Assembly (NCBI GenBank): GCA_965216035.1
Contig: CBDCFM010000021.1
Location: 124,001 to 188,000 of the forward strand
Reading direction: 5' to 3'
DNA from: G963664115 sp965216035
GTDB taxonomy: Bacteria; Acidobacteriota; Terriglobia; 20CM-2-55-15
Length of the DNA stretch: 64,000 bases
Shown one piece after another: positions 16,930 through 25,868 of the stretch; position 1 is the first letter of the stretch; every line of letters begins with the position of its first letter. The position numbers were made by a program, and so were the translations under genes. The notes under the pieces are model-generated. The model was not told the origin of the DNA and searched no databases. It was given only the letters and a program-made list of their open reading frames with translations.

Positions 16930-16982
16930 ACAACGTCCTGAACTGGTTTGAAGAACTGAAGGAACGAGTACCGGCACCTTGA
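16929..16982 (+). pseudogene. Relic of a Ser/Thr kinase 3' end
   Basis: The codons read DNVLNWFEELKERVPAP-stop, the best preserved kinase C-terminus in the window. The 3' flank (TTCG, GTGCCTGTTATATCC) is shared with 3860-3890. The first base is the last base of the amidohydrolase stop. With the kinase head at 14961 this makes a kinase head, unrelated gene, kinase tail arrangement. Confidence 0.82.
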
Positions 16983-17274
16983 TTTTTCGAAGTCAGTGCC
17001 TGTTATATCCTGCCGGCCATCGAGATTTTCAACTTTCGAGTAAAGAAATCGGTGGTTCTTCAGTTGACGGGAGGATCGTTTTCGAGGACTTGTGAGGCTG
17101 TTTGCTTCTAATTCCCTCCTTGTGATTATATTCAGCCAGCTTTCCATGGAAACAGATAGAGCGCCGTGTGGTGGCTCGATTCGGCTTGCAGCCTTGTCGT
17201 TCTAAATGTCACTGGCGAAAGTTTCAAGTCGTGACAGCTGTATGGCCAGCCACAGCACGCTACAGGAGGTATGA

Positions 17275-18012
17275 CATGAAGTCGTTCCATTGGTTGATTA
17301 TTGTGATGTGTGTTGCGGTTGCGGCGTCGCCGCGTGCAGAGACGAGAGCACGCCCGGGACCGCTGCTCTTGAGCCTGTTGGCGCAGAGCCGGCGGGGACC
17401 GAACAGTTTCCGGTGACGCTTCCGGCCGACATAAACGAGGATTCCATGGCACGCCTTCCCACAGTCGATCGTGCAGGAGATCTCAATGAATACGGACAAC
17501 ACGTCTTCGACATCATCGTCAATCCCGCAAGCCGTTACGCCGACGGCCTCAGGGGACCGGTCGGCATGTGGATGTACTCCCCACAGATGGCCGAGCACAT
17601 TTTTCCAGCGAGCACATACCTAAGGTTTGGCACGCAATTCGATCAGCGTCTCACCGAACTTGCGATTCTCACGACGGCTCGGGAAGTTAGTAGCCAGTAC
17701 GTATGGACGCAGCATGAGGACAATGCCAAACAGGCGGGTCTCGAAGACGAGATCATAGAAATCGTAAAACACCGCCGTAGTCCCGCCGGTGTGGGCGATG
17801 CGGAAACCACGATCATTGAGTTTGGTCGTGACGTGTTTGGTGGTGAGAAACTGAGCGCGGAGACATTCGCGAATGCACTGGGGTTGTTCGGCGAGCAGGG
17901 TGTAATGAATCTTGCAGGCCTGATGGGGTACTACAGCTTAGTGGCCATCACAGTCAAAACATTTGACGTGCAACTGGCTCTGGATCAAGAGCGTTTACTA
18001 CCGATGCCGTAA
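17275..18012 (+). CDS. CMD-family (carboxymuconolactone decarboxylase-like) lipoprotein, frameshifted near 17325
   Basis: ATG 17275 follows ACAGGAGGTATGAC and starts a signal peptide, MKSFHWLIIVMCVAVAA. About 50 bases later the coding frame changes: from there to 18012 the other frame gives VAAC (lipobox) RDESTPGT..., then the CMD domain MARLPTVDRAGDLNEYGQHV, FDQRLTELAILTTAREVSSQ, YVWTQHEDNAKQAGLEDEII and TFANALGLFGEQGVMNLAGL. One base change would join the two. CMD proteins have an AhpD-like fold; the CxxC redox pair is absent, as in decarboxylase-type members. A sequencing error and true decay are both possible. Confidence 0.75.
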   Translation, partial: HEVVPLVDYCDVCCGCGVAACRDESTPGTAALEPVGAEPAGTEQFPVTLPADINEDSMARLPTVDRAGDLNEYGQHVFDIIVNPASRYADGLRGPVGMWMYSPQMAEHIFPASTYLRFGTQFDQRLTELAILTTAREVSSQYVWTQHEDNAKQAGLEDEIIEIVKHRRSPAGVGDAETTIIEFGRDVFGGEKLSAETFANALGLFGEQGVMNLAGLMGYYSLVAITVKTFDVQLALDQERLLPMP

Positions 18013-18054
18013 ACCCGGAATAGTGAAATCCGTTCTCAAGCTAACGACAAATCC

Positions 18055-18331
18055 CTAGCAGCCCGTGGCAGAAGTCTCGAGGGCCGCGTTACGGCCAAAC
18101 GGGGCTGGATTTTAGGAGGCGACGACGCTGTAATGCTCATTCATTGAGAGGAGTCGGCGACAACGAAGACAGCCCCGTTTCGCCGTAACCCATTGGGCGC
18201 AGGGGGGTTCGGGCCGCAGGCTTTGTCACTCGTCGGTCGCGATGAAAAGACATCGCTCCGCTCCTCACTTCGCGCCTGCAACCCGAAGACCCCTGCGCGC
18301 GGTCCTCGAGACTTCTGCCACGGGCTGCTAG
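18055..18331. repeat. 277-bp nested palindromic element between convergent genes
   Basis: The outer arms at 18055-18082 and 18304-18331 are perfect 28-bp inverted repeats (CTAGCAGCCCGTGGCAGAAG and so on). Inside are two more stems: 18088-18106 with 18171-18189 (18 of 19 paired) and 18197-18221 with 18274-18298 (21 of 25). The element lies between the ends of a plus-strand and a minus-strand gene. Pieces of its outer arm recur at 32346-32373 and 58910-58954. The fold suggests a structured RNA, a bidirectional terminator or a palindromic mobile repeat. Confidence 0.75.
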
Positions 18332-18424
18332 CGTTGATCGGGATTGCTCGGCTCGAAATCGTGCAGGACTCAGCGATGAGCCTCGACCGAGGCAATTTCG
18401 ATAACGGGATTTGAAAAGACCGGC

Positions 18425-19579
18425 CTACCGGATGACGTACTTCGTGATGCCACCACCAGCGACCGGGCGCGAACCGGGGCCTTCTGCGGCGTAGATGTTG
18501 CCGTCGGCGTCAACCGCCACACCTTCGCCAGCCACGCCCTGCAACACACGTGATTCGTCGGCGTGCGGCGGCACGAAGGCCGTCACGCGGTCCTCACCCG
18601 CCGGGCCGATCCGCACTCCCGTCCGCCATCCCGGATGGCGTTGGGCGTCCGATTCCGAATCGATCGCATACAGCGTGTCATCGCCTGTGATGAACAGCCC
18701 GCTGACGCGGCTGTACTGCTCGTACGTGTCGAAGAGCTCACCGTCCTGGCTGAAGATTTGAATCCGATGATTGCCGCGGTCGGCAACATACAGACGGCCC
18801 TGCGAGTCGAAGGCCAGAGCGTGCGGCGTGCGGAACTGTCCGGGTCTGAAACCGACCTCGCCCCACTCCGTGATGAAGTTGCCCTCACTGTCGAATTTGA
18901 CGATGCGGCCCGTCGCGCCGGGAGGTGGATCCGGACTCTGGCCGCTGTGCCCGTCGGCGACGAAGATGTCACCGTTCTCCGATGTGATCACGTCGCACGG
19001 CTCATTGAGCTGACCCGGACCGCTGCCCGGTTGTCCGGCCATCCCCAGCCGCAACAGCACCTCGCCGTCCGGGCTGAACTTGATGACCTGATGCCCCTTA
19101 GTCCCGGCCGCGTTGCCTTGGGAGTCGGTGACCCAAACATTGCCCTCCGAATCGACGTGCATCCCGTGCGGGAGCACAAACAGCCCGGCGCCAAAGCTCG
19201 TCATCACCTCGCCGGTGTCCTTATTGAACTTGAAGATCGGATCGCGATCGGGATTCTCCTCGCAACCGCCTGCGAGTGCCAGCCCGCCGCACCTGTCGTA
19301 CGCCCAGATGTGACCATCGGGGCCGATGTCGATGCCGGCCGTCGATCCCCACTCCCGACCATCCGGAAGCGGCGCCCAGTTCACGAGCACCTCGCCAGTG
19401 GGATTCGGCAGTTGCCGGTCGACGTAGTCACTTGAGGTCGCCGACGACCCGGCGTCTAATTCCGTCTCCGGCCCAGGAGTGAACGGCGCGTCGCCACCGC
19501 ACGCGGATAGAGCCATCGACGAGGTGGCCGCCAGCGCCACGCCGCATAGCCTCGGGAACAACCATCGCATGTCAGTCAT
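18425..19579 (-). CDS. NHL-repeat beta-propeller lipoprotein
   Basis: The start at 19579 follows GAAGGAGAAGA. The 384-aa product has a signal with lipobox LSAC (MALSACGGD). After a linker (FTPGPETELDAGSSATSSDY) come propeller blades: GIDIGPDGHIWAYDRCGG, GMHVDSEGNVWVTDSQGN, HQVIKFSPDGEVLLRLGM, DVITSENGDIFVADGHSG, RIVKFDSEGNFITEWGEVG, ALAFDSQGRLYVADRGNHRI and GVAVDADGNIYAAEGPGSRP. It is a complete six-bladed propeller. Homologues are often called peptidyl-alpha-hydroxyglycine alpha-amidating lyase-like, without proof. Outer-membrane or periplasmic anchoring is likely. Confidence 0.88.
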   Translation of the reverse strand: MTDMRWLFPRLCGVALAATSSMALSACGGDAPFTPGPETELDAGSSATSSDYVDRQLPNPTGEVLVNWAPLPDGREWGSTAGIDIGPDGHIWAYDRCGGLALAGGCEENPDRDPIFKFNKDTGEVMTSFGAGLFVLPHGMHVDSEGNVWVTDSQGNAAGTKGHQVIKFSPDGEVLLRLGMAGQPGSGPGQLNEPCDVITSENGDIFVADGHSGQSPDPPPGATGRIVKFDSEGNFITEWGEVGFRPGQFRTPHALAFDSQGRLYVADRGNHRIQIFSQDGELFDTYEQYSRVSGLFITGDDTLYAIDSESDAQRHPGWRTGVRIGPAGEDRVTAFVPPHADESRVLQGVAGEGVAVDADGNIYAAEGPGSRPVAGGGITKYVIR

Positions 19580-19977
19580 TCTTCTTCTCCTTCACGTCTC
19601 AAGCAGGTTTCGAGGCCGGTGGCAACCGGCGCCCGACGGGAGGCCCGGAACCCCCAACCCCCATTGACCGGGGCCCTCGGTCAGCTCGTCGTATATGCAC
19701 CGCATACTAAACCCCCAGGGTGACACTGTCCAGTCTTGAGACCGCCGTTCACCCCGGTAATTCTCACGGTCCTTGCCGTTCGTGCTCCAACTGATCTGGA
19801 GAGTTGCTGGTACTGGTTGCTGGTATTGGCTGGTATTGATGGATGCGCGTCAGATGCCGAGTTCGGTAACTGCTGTGAGGCGATACGCCAGGCTGCGTTC
19901 GTTTCGTACCCGCGTCTCTCAAAGCCTACACTCTACCACCGAATCCGCTCTCCGAATGTGATGCCGGGTCTTCGAAT
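19580..19977. other. Intergenic stretch of about 400 bp, no gene recognised
   Basis: Holds the upstream region of the propeller lipoprotein. A short run of near-direct repeats of the form GCTGGTA-TTGGCTGGTATTG occurs around 19806-19840. No coding sequence is supported. Confidence 0.5.
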
Positions 19978-20108
19978 GGTACTGTCGGGTTCAGTGATTC
20001 CATGGCGATTTCACTGATCCCGACGACTTCCGTGTTGCTGATTCTTGGTCCTGGCTTGAATTGTTCTGACCTCGAAAACAAACGAACTTTGGTTGACTTG
20101 ACCGTACC
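19978..20108 (+). repeat. 131-bp terminal-inverted-repeat element, copy 3
   Basis: Begins GGTACTGTCGGGTTCA and ends TTGACTTGACCGTACC. The ends pair less well than in copy 1 (11 of 16), but the interior aligns without gaps to the reverse complements of the copies at 1188-1318 and 7477-7607. Length is exactly 131 bp, as in the others. Confidence 0.72.
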
Positions 20109-20215
20109 TGATTTATCCCATCCACAGCGCTCTTTCAATCCAGATCCCGTATCTGGACGCCTCTGTCAAGAGGGCGCATCAGGCGCAACGCGGACGGTAA
20201 GAGGCAGGGGAGGGC

Positions 20216-20587
20216 TCAATCTGGGACGGCGTTTTCCGGCGGTGAGTAGACACGGATGGATCGGATCCGGGTGGTGATTATCGTGTCTTCGCTGTATACG
20301 ATTTCGAGGCTGAAGCCAACGTAGATGCCACCGAGTTTCAGGAACCCACCGCCCAGGGAACTTCCCGCAAGGTGAGCACGTGTCTTTTCGGGAAAGAAAC
20401 GCCCACCCCGGACAACGATTTCTCTGGAGAACCCATCGATAGCGGTGATTTCGTAAAGACTGTTGCGTGTCTGAACGTGGATATCGGTGAAGTCATCCAC
20501 CGACTCCAGTTGAAGGCCGTCCTTCCAGGTGTGGTTCACCCAGGTGTCGAGGATGCGGGCTGCGGGGTAGATCGCGGTGTCAGACAT
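20216..20587 (-). CDS. Conserved hypothetical protein
   Basis: 123 aa, starting MSDTAIYPAARILDTWVNHT. No signal peptide and no membrane segment, so cytoplasmic. Recognisable stretches are LESVDDFTDIHVQTRNSLYE, EIVVRGGRFFPE, LAGSSLGGGFLKLGGIYVGF and IITTRIRSIRV. It is a beta-rich protein of a type seen as uncharacterised in several phyla, with the SxGGSFLK-like motif its most constant part. Function unknown. It stands alone between gene-poor stretches. Confidence 0.75.
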   Translation of the reverse strand: MSDTAIYPAARILDTWVNHTWKDGLQLESVDDFTDIHVQTRNSLYEITAIDGFSREIVVRGGRFFPEKTRAHLAGSSLGGGFLKLGGIYVGFSLEIVYSEDTIITTRIRSIRVYSPPENAVPD

Positions 20588-21221
20588 GGCCTTCATCTAC
20601 TATTATTGCAAATGTCGTCATTCTGCAAAGCAATCATCCGCAAACCGTCGATTTTGTCGTCCTCGCCGATCCTCACGATCAGACACTCGCCGCCCCATCA
20701 TCAGTGACCTCAGCCGAAGGTTTGTGCTGAAGCTCGGAGCTGTTTCGTTTGTCGATCGCTCAGGACTGGGTCAATGTCTTGCGACCTATACGTCATTGTA
20801 AAACAGAGGATACACAATGGGTGTGTCGAACCGTTCGCAAATTACTGCATATCTGATCGAACGCACACACCTCTCCAGGGTATTCGATGTTTTCCACGAT
20901 GAAAATCGGGCCGTCGAAGCAGAGCCAGAACCCGCGAGCGACCAACAAATAGACCCGATGGCTCAACGTCCTCCACGGTCTTTTTTAGGTCTTGAGAATT
21001 TGATAGCGCCTAACTCCTCCCCCGAGTATTCTTTACCAAGTTTTTCACGGATCCATTAGACGGGCACCCGAAGGCAATACAAGTTCGTGGCTGCCCAGCA
21101 TTTGCAGTCAGCTTGAGACTGGAGACACGATGAGATTTATCGTCGCAATATTCCCAGACACGCGCCAGTGGCTGTGGCGTGATTACGACACGACGCATAA
21201 ATTGATCCACAGCACCGGCCC
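20588..21221. other. Gene-poor stretch of 634 bp
   Basis: The only candidate is an 80-codon frame at 20817-21059 with AGAGGATACACA before its ATG, but its product (MGVSNRSQITAYLIERTHLS...) has no recognisable features and unconvincing codon character. It is not called as a gene. The right end leads into a kinase 5' relic. Confidence 0.4.
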
Positions 21222-21290
21222 ATGACAGAGGGCACTCCACTCGGCCACTGCGAAATTCTGGGCCGACTCAGGAAACGAAGGAGGCAACGC
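21222..21290 (+). pseudogene. Relic of a Ser/Thr kinase 5' end, in frame with the next gene
   Basis: ATG 21222 encodes MTEGTPLGHCEILGRLRKRR, matching the kinase start (MxxGTxLGHYEILGxLGxGG). The frame continues without a stop into the alpha/beta hydrolase at 21291. The hydrolase has its own ribosome site (GAAGGAGGCAACGC), so the fused start is probably not used. Confidence 0.68.
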
Positions 21291-23300
21291 ATGCAGGTTC
21301 GACTCTTCAAGTCGATGAAGTCCATGCTGATGACTGTGGCAATCCTCATGGTGGCGATTCCCGCAGAGGCCGAAATCACCCGGCTCGTGGTGGAACACAC
21401 CGAGAGGCTCGGGGGCGATGGTGGATATGAAAAACTTACAGGCCACGCCTATGGCGAAGTGGACCCCCGGCACCCGCTGAATGCCATCATTACCGATCTC
21501 GAATTGGCACCACCGAACAGGCTGGGAATGGTGGAATACGTGGCGACATTCACCATCGTCAAACCTGTCGACATGTCCGAATCGAGCGGTGTAATGCTCT
21601 ACTTCGTCCCGAACCGGGGTCGAATGAATCTGACCGCCGATGGGTTCTTCGCCGACGCTCGAAATCAGGGCCACGTCCTTGTCGCCAGTGGCTGGCAGGG
21701 AGACCTCACCCCCGCCAATGGTCGGGAGACGCTATTGGTGCCCATAGCCAGGAACCCCGATGGATCGAGCATCACAGGGCCCGTGCTCGCCCGTTTCGCC
21801 GACATGCCTCCGAACACGACGACCTTGCCAATTATTCGAGGTCGGGTCGTAGGGACCGCCGATCCGGCTACGCTCGATACGGGTCAAGCCACCCTGACCC
21901 GCCGAGCTTCAGAACATAGTGCCGTCATCCCTCTAAAGAGCACGGACTGGGCCTTTGCCGACTGCAGTGCGAGCCCGTTTCCAGGTACACCCGATTCGAG
22001 AAAGATCTGTATCAAAGGTGGTTTCAACCCCGACTCTCTGTACGAACTGGTCTACACCGCCAGGGATCCCAAGGTCCACGGAATCGGGTTCGCCGCAACC
22101 CGGGATCTGAATTCCTACCTGCGGTACGGAACCGAAGACGACGCGGGGACTCCAAATGCTCTAAGCGGGAGGATCCACTGGACCCTCAGCCAGGGCAACT
22201 CGCAATCGGGGACCTTCCTTCGCAGCTTCATTCACCTGGGCTTCAATCAGGACGAGGCCGGACGAATTGTCTTCGACGGCAGCAATCCGAATATTGCCGC
22301 TCGCCTCCTCGCAATGAATATCCGATTCGCAGCTCCCAGTGGGGCGGCTGCGATGTACGAAGCCGGGAGCGACGGCGTTGTCTGGTGGGGCGATTATGCG
22401 GACGAAGCCCGAGGCCGGGCCTCGGCGGGATTGCTCGTTCGGTGCCGGTCTACGGAAACCTGTCCCAAGATTGTAGAAACCTTCGGCTCGGCGGAGTTCT
22501 ACAATCTGCGTGCGTCTCCTAACTTGGTCGGCACCCGGGCGGACCGCGATATTGCGTTGCCATCGAATGTCCGGCGCTATTACTTTCCGGGCGTCAGGCA
22601 CGGGGGTGGACCCGGTGGATTCGACCCGAACCCGCAGCCCGACGCCTGCTGCGACCTGGCACCGAATCCGAATCCTTCCAGCGACACGTTGCGGGCGTTG
22701 CAGACTGCGTTGGTGGATTGGGTCGTGAAGGGTACGTTCCCTCCACCGAGTCGGTATCCGCGCCTCGATCGAGGAGAACTGACGTTGCCGACACGGGCCG
22801 CGCTGCGATTTCCGACGATTCCCGGGGTACCGCTGCCCGACGGCATCCTCACTCCACTGTATGAATATGACTTCGGCAAGCAGTTCGACTACAACGACCT
22901 CTCGGGCGTCATCACGATCCAGCCTCCTCCCATCCGCCGGGTGCTTCCCACCCTGGTGCCCACTGTGGACGCCGATGGGAATGAGACCAGTGGCGTGGCC
23001 AGCGTGCTCCACCAGATGCCCCTAGGAACGTACACGGGCTGGAATACGAACGCCAGTGGGTTCTACACGGGCCATATTCGGAGTAATGCCGGGGGCTACA
23101 TCCCTTTCGCGAGGACTCGAGCCGAGCGTATCGCTGCCGGTGATCCGAGGCCATCGCTCGAAGAGCGTTACGGGACCCATGAGAACTACGTTGCTGGAGT
23201 CCGCGCCGCCGCGGCCCGACTCGTGCGTGGACGATACCTTCTCCCCGACGACGCAGACCGCCTGGTCGCCGAAGCCGAAGCCAGCACGGTCCTTAAATAG
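21291..23300 (+). CDS. Exported alpha/beta hydrolase domain protein
   Basis: 669 aa. The start at ATG 21291 is set by GAAGGAGG seven bases upstream and a signal peptide (MKSMLMTVAILMVAIPAEAE). The sequence shows the layout of the large uncharacterised alpha/beta hydrolase family (PF20091-like): EYVATFTIVKPVDMSESSGV, MLYFVPNRGRM, GHVLVASGWQGDLTPANGRE, LYELVYTARDPKVHGIGFAA, the nucleophile elbow LSQGNSQSG (GxSxG), HLGFNQDEAGRIVFDG, and a C-terminal half with RYYFPGVRHGG and FPTIPGVPLPDG. Ser of GNSQSG is the likely nucleophile and His of PGVRHGG a possible triad member. Probably a periplasmic esterase of unknown substrate. Confidence 0.88.
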   Translation: MQVRLFKSMKSMLMTVAILMVAIPAEAEITRLVVEHTERLGGDGGYEKLTGHAYGEVDPRHPLNAIITDLELAPPNRLGMVEYVATFTIVKPVDMSESSGVMLYFVPNRGRMNLTADGFFADARNQGHVLVASGWQGDLTPANGRETLLVPIARNPDGSSITGPVLARFADMPPNTTTLPIIRGRVVGTADPATLDTGQATLTRRASEHSAVIPLKSTDWAFADCSASPFPGTPDSRKICIKGGFNPDSLYELVYTARDPKVHGIGFAATRDLNSYLRYGTEDDAGTPNALSGRIHWTLSQGNSQSGTFLRSFIHLGFNQDEAGRIVFDGSNPNIAARLLAMNIRFAAPSGAAAMYEAGSDGVVWWGDYADEARGRASAGLLVRCRSTETCPKIVETFGSAEFYNLRASPNLVGTRADRDIALPSNVRRYYFPGVRHGGGPGGFDPNPQPDACCDLAPNPNPSSDTLRALQTALVDWVVKGTFPPPSRYPRLDRGELTLPTRAALRFPTIPGVPLPDGILTPLYEYDFGKQFDYNDLSGVITIQPPPIRRVLPTLVPTVDADGNETSGVASVLHQMPLGTYTGWNTNASGFYTGHIRSNAGGYIPFARTRAERIAAGDPRPSLEERYGTHENYVAGVRAAAARLVRGRYLLPDDADRLVAEAEASTVLK

Positions 23301-23311
23301 GAGCACATCGA

Positions 23312-23461
23312 ATGCGATCCTGCCGCACACTCGGCCACCTCGCCCACCTCGTTCACGATGAGATCCTCTCCGCACCGGGCAATCAGGGTATGGGCGAGGT
23401 GTGAGGTGCGTGGGACATAAAACTCGTGCGAGAAGCGACCGTTCCGTTTGATAAGCTCTGA
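23312..23461 (+). pseudogene. Relic of a Ser/Thr kinase 5' end
   Basis: The frame from ATG 23312 gives RTLGHLAHLVHDEILSAPGN, QGMGEV-stop-GAWDIKLVRE and so on, matching LGxYEILSxIGxGGMGEVYRAWDTKLGRE of kinases, with one in-frame stop and several substitutions. It ends at 23461, 94 bases before the lectin-like gene. Confidence 0.72.
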
Positions 23462-23555
23462 ATGATCATGCTACGTTTTGGCTGCGCCATCAGTAGTGTG
23501 CTGAACAATGATGGCGCACAGACATACACAAATATTCAATAACACGGAGAACACA

Positions 23556-24194
23556 ATGAGACTTCTTCTTGCACTATCGGTCGTCGCCGCACTCTCTTGC
23601 TCATTGACCCTCGAGGCTCAAGACGCCCGGATGAGTTTTTTTGTCACGAGCAGCGGCCCGGGTAATGGGGCCGACCTCGGTGGACTGGCCGGCGCCGACG
23701 CCCACTGCGCCGAACTCGCCGCCTCTGCCGGCGCAGGCAACCGGACCTGGCGCGCTTATTTGAGCACCGAGGCCGACGGGGCCCGCGGGGCCAGCGCCCG
23801 CCAGCGCATCGGCAATGGCCCCTGGTACAATGCGCACGGCGTGCGCATCGCAGCGGATGCTGACGATCTGCACTTGTACAACCGCACGATCACAAAAGCC
23901 ACCGCCGTCGACGAAAACGGCGATCAGATCAATGGCGTCGGCGACAGCCCGAATCAGCACGACATTTTGACGGGCTCGATGGGAGACGGCATGGCGTTCT
24001 TCCCGGACGATGCGGATCACACGTGCAATAACTGGACGAGTAGCGGCGATGGCAGCGCCATGGTCGGTCACACGGACCGCTACGGCGGGGGCAATCCCTC
24101 GTGGAATGCGGCGCACGCTTCGGCGGGTTGCAGTCAGGCTCAGTTGCAGGCCACCGGCGGCGGCGGTCTCTTTATGTGCTTCGCCGCGGACTGA
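23556..24194 (+). CDS. Exported lectin-like protein
   Basis: The start at ATG 23556 is preceded by ACGGAGAACACA; the signal peptide is MRLLLALSVVAALSCSLTLEA. The 212-aa product shows RMSFFVTSSGPGNGADLGGL, AGADAHCAELAASAGAGNRT, WRAYLS, ARQRIGNGPWYNAHGVRIA and a C-terminal CNNWTSSGDG...GLFMCFAAD with spaced Cys. This is the pattern of secreted proteins usually annotated as lectin or endostatin/C-type-lectin-like domains. Binding partner unknown. A kinase 5' relic lies directly upstream. Confidence 0.78.
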   Translation: MRLLLALSVVAALSCSLTLEAQDARMSFFVTSSGPGNGADLGGLAGADAHCAELAASAGAGNRTWRAYLSTEADGARGASARQRIGNGPWYNAHGVRIAADADDLHLYNRTITKATAVDENGDQINGVGDSPNQHDILTGSMGDGMAFFPDDADHTCNNWTSSGDGSAMVGHTDRYGGGNPSWNAAHASAGCSQAQLQATGGGGLFMCFAAD

Positions 24195-24353
24195 GTGGCG
24201 GCCGTTGGGTCGAAGAAAATTCCATTCCAAGCAACAGGGAGTCTGAACTGCTCCGGGTCTTCCGGGGGCGGCTATAGTCGACTCCCTCCTGAATGGGTTT
24301 GAAGAGTTATGTGAGAGAGGGGGCGACGCCCTTCGTAGCGTGGCCTCCGCCGA

Positions 24354-25868
24354 TCACTGCCCTCTGCCCATAAGCTCAACGAACTGCGACATCGGAACTG
24401 GGTTTCCGTGAATGCCCACGACGGTCGTCACGTCCAGGTTCAAGCGCTGCAGGTTTTCATAAAACGTCCGGTTGCTGGCGCTGGGGGTCGCGGCCCGTGG
24501 ATTGTAGAGGTCCGCCTGCACGAGGATTTTCTCCCTCGGGATATATGCGATCAGCATGCCCACAGCATGGGCGAGTCCCTGGACGTTGTAGAGTTCGACC
24601 GTTCTCGTGTCATCGGCCAGGACATATTTCTCCCGCGTTGTCTCGAAGATGTAGCCTTCCGACCATTCCTCCGGTGGGTAGAGCGAAAATCGGTCGGGCT
24701 GCAAGGTCCACGGCCGCGCCCGCAGGACTTCCTGGTAGTAAGGGCGGTTCCCCTCATGGGTAACGACAGTCGCACCCTCGTGGACATAGGTGCGGATACC
24801 ACCCAGATGGTCCCAGTGGTGATGCGTATTTACGATAAAGCGGATCGGCTTGTTTGGAATGAGCCTGTTCACTTCGCCGATCACGGCAAGCGACCGTTCT
24901 TCATTCAACGGCGCTTCGATAACGGCCACATGGTCCCCGAACTCGATCGCCACGCTGTTGTGGGAACCGCCGCCTATCAACCACAGGCCGTCGCCCAGCT
25001 CTTGTGACTGCACACGGGCAGGCTGAATCGTGGCGCTCCGCACTGCGGCTGGGACCGTGAGTGCGGCGTTGGCCACATTGACCTGAACGTCGGAGAAGGT
25101 TTCCAGACCAAAGGCATGGTCGCCGCCGCTGACATTTGGCAGGTGCGCGCCATCGTCGAAATCCTGATGCTGATGAAAGCGGGGGACCTTCACACCGCCC
25201 ATATCCCGGTAATTGGTGTAGACGTTTTCGTAGTACAGATCGCCGACGACGGGATTGGGAATCCAGGTCTGGACCCGCTGGACCAGGTTTTGAGAGTTGA
25301 TCGTGCCGTTGACCCGGTACTTCCCAAACGCGACAAACGAGACCACCTGCACTCGGCCTCCATACTCGTTGCGCGTGACCAAGGTCGGGTTCGCCCCCGG
25401 TGCCATCGCGCCCTGGAGAAACCCCCAGGGTGTCAGGAAGATTTCGAGCCTCCGCCGCTCAGCGGTGGCCGGCCGCCCGACGGCTTGTCCTTGCGCGTTC
25501 AAGGTCCACGCGTAGTCGCCGCTGACGAGATTAGTGACCCGCTGCTCGGTCAGGAACGGGAACCCGGCGCCGCCGCCTCGGGGCGGATTGTTGCCTTGTA
25601 CCCGGACGTATTCCTCTCTTGACGACATCGTGAGGAAATCAATCGTCCGCGTGTAGCGCGTCAGGTCCACGCGCGGCCAGTCCTGATCCGGGGCGACATT
25701 CTGTCCGACCATGCCCTGCCAGCCGGTGCCGGAGTATTGTATGGAGTCCATGTTGTCCGCGCCCATCGCGGTCGTGGCGGACCGCAGGACGCTGCCGACA
25801 TCCTGCGCCGCCCCTAACCCTGACATCAGCACGGCGAGACTCAGTGACAGCCAAAATCGCGTTACCAT
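24354..25868 (-). CDS. Exported MBL-fold metallo-hydrolase, two-domain
   Basis: The start at 25868 follows CCGGAGGACGATC; the signal peptide is MVTRFWLSLSLAVLMSGLGA. The N-terminal 270 residues are beta-rich and of unknown function (YSGTGWQGMVGQNVAPDQDW and so on). The C-terminal domain is a metallo-beta-lactamase fold with an intact metal site: FIVNTHHHWDHLGGIRTYV (HHHWDH), VTHEGN, NVQGLAHAVGMLIAYIPREK and a final VVGIHGNP. The 504-aa total fits a family often seen in Acidobacteriota. It is likely a periplasmic hydrolase; beta-lactamase activity is not implied. Confidence 0.88.
   Translation of the reverse strand: MVTRFWLSLSLAVLMSGLGAAQDVGSVLRSATTAMGADNMDSIQYSGTGWQGMVGQNVAPDQDWPRVDLTRYTRTIDFLTMSSREEYVRVQGNNPPRGGGAGFPFLTEQRVTNLVSGDYAWTLNAQGQAVGRPATAERRRLEIFLTPWGFLQGAMAPGANPTLVTRNEYGGRVQVVSFVAFGKYRVNGTINSQNLVQRVQTWIPNPVVGDLYYENVYTNYRDMGGVKVPRFHQHQDFDDGAHLPNVSGGDHAFGLETFSDVQVNVANAALTVPAAVRSATIQPARVQSQELGDGLWLIGGGSHNSVAIEFGDHVAVIEAPLNEERSLAVIGEVNRLIPNKPIRFIVNTHHHWDHLGGIRTYVHEGATVVTHEGNRPYYQEVLRARPWTLQPDRFSLYPPEEWSEGYIFETTREKYVLADDTRTVELYNVQGLAHAVGMLIAYIPREKILVQADLYNPRAATPSASNRTFYENLQRLNLDVTTVVGIHGNPVPMSQFVELMGRGQ

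Noticed and set aside
18141..18395. An 84-codon minus-strand frame inside the palindromic element
   Set aside because: It lies within inverted repeats and its composition follows the palindrome; no ribosome site.
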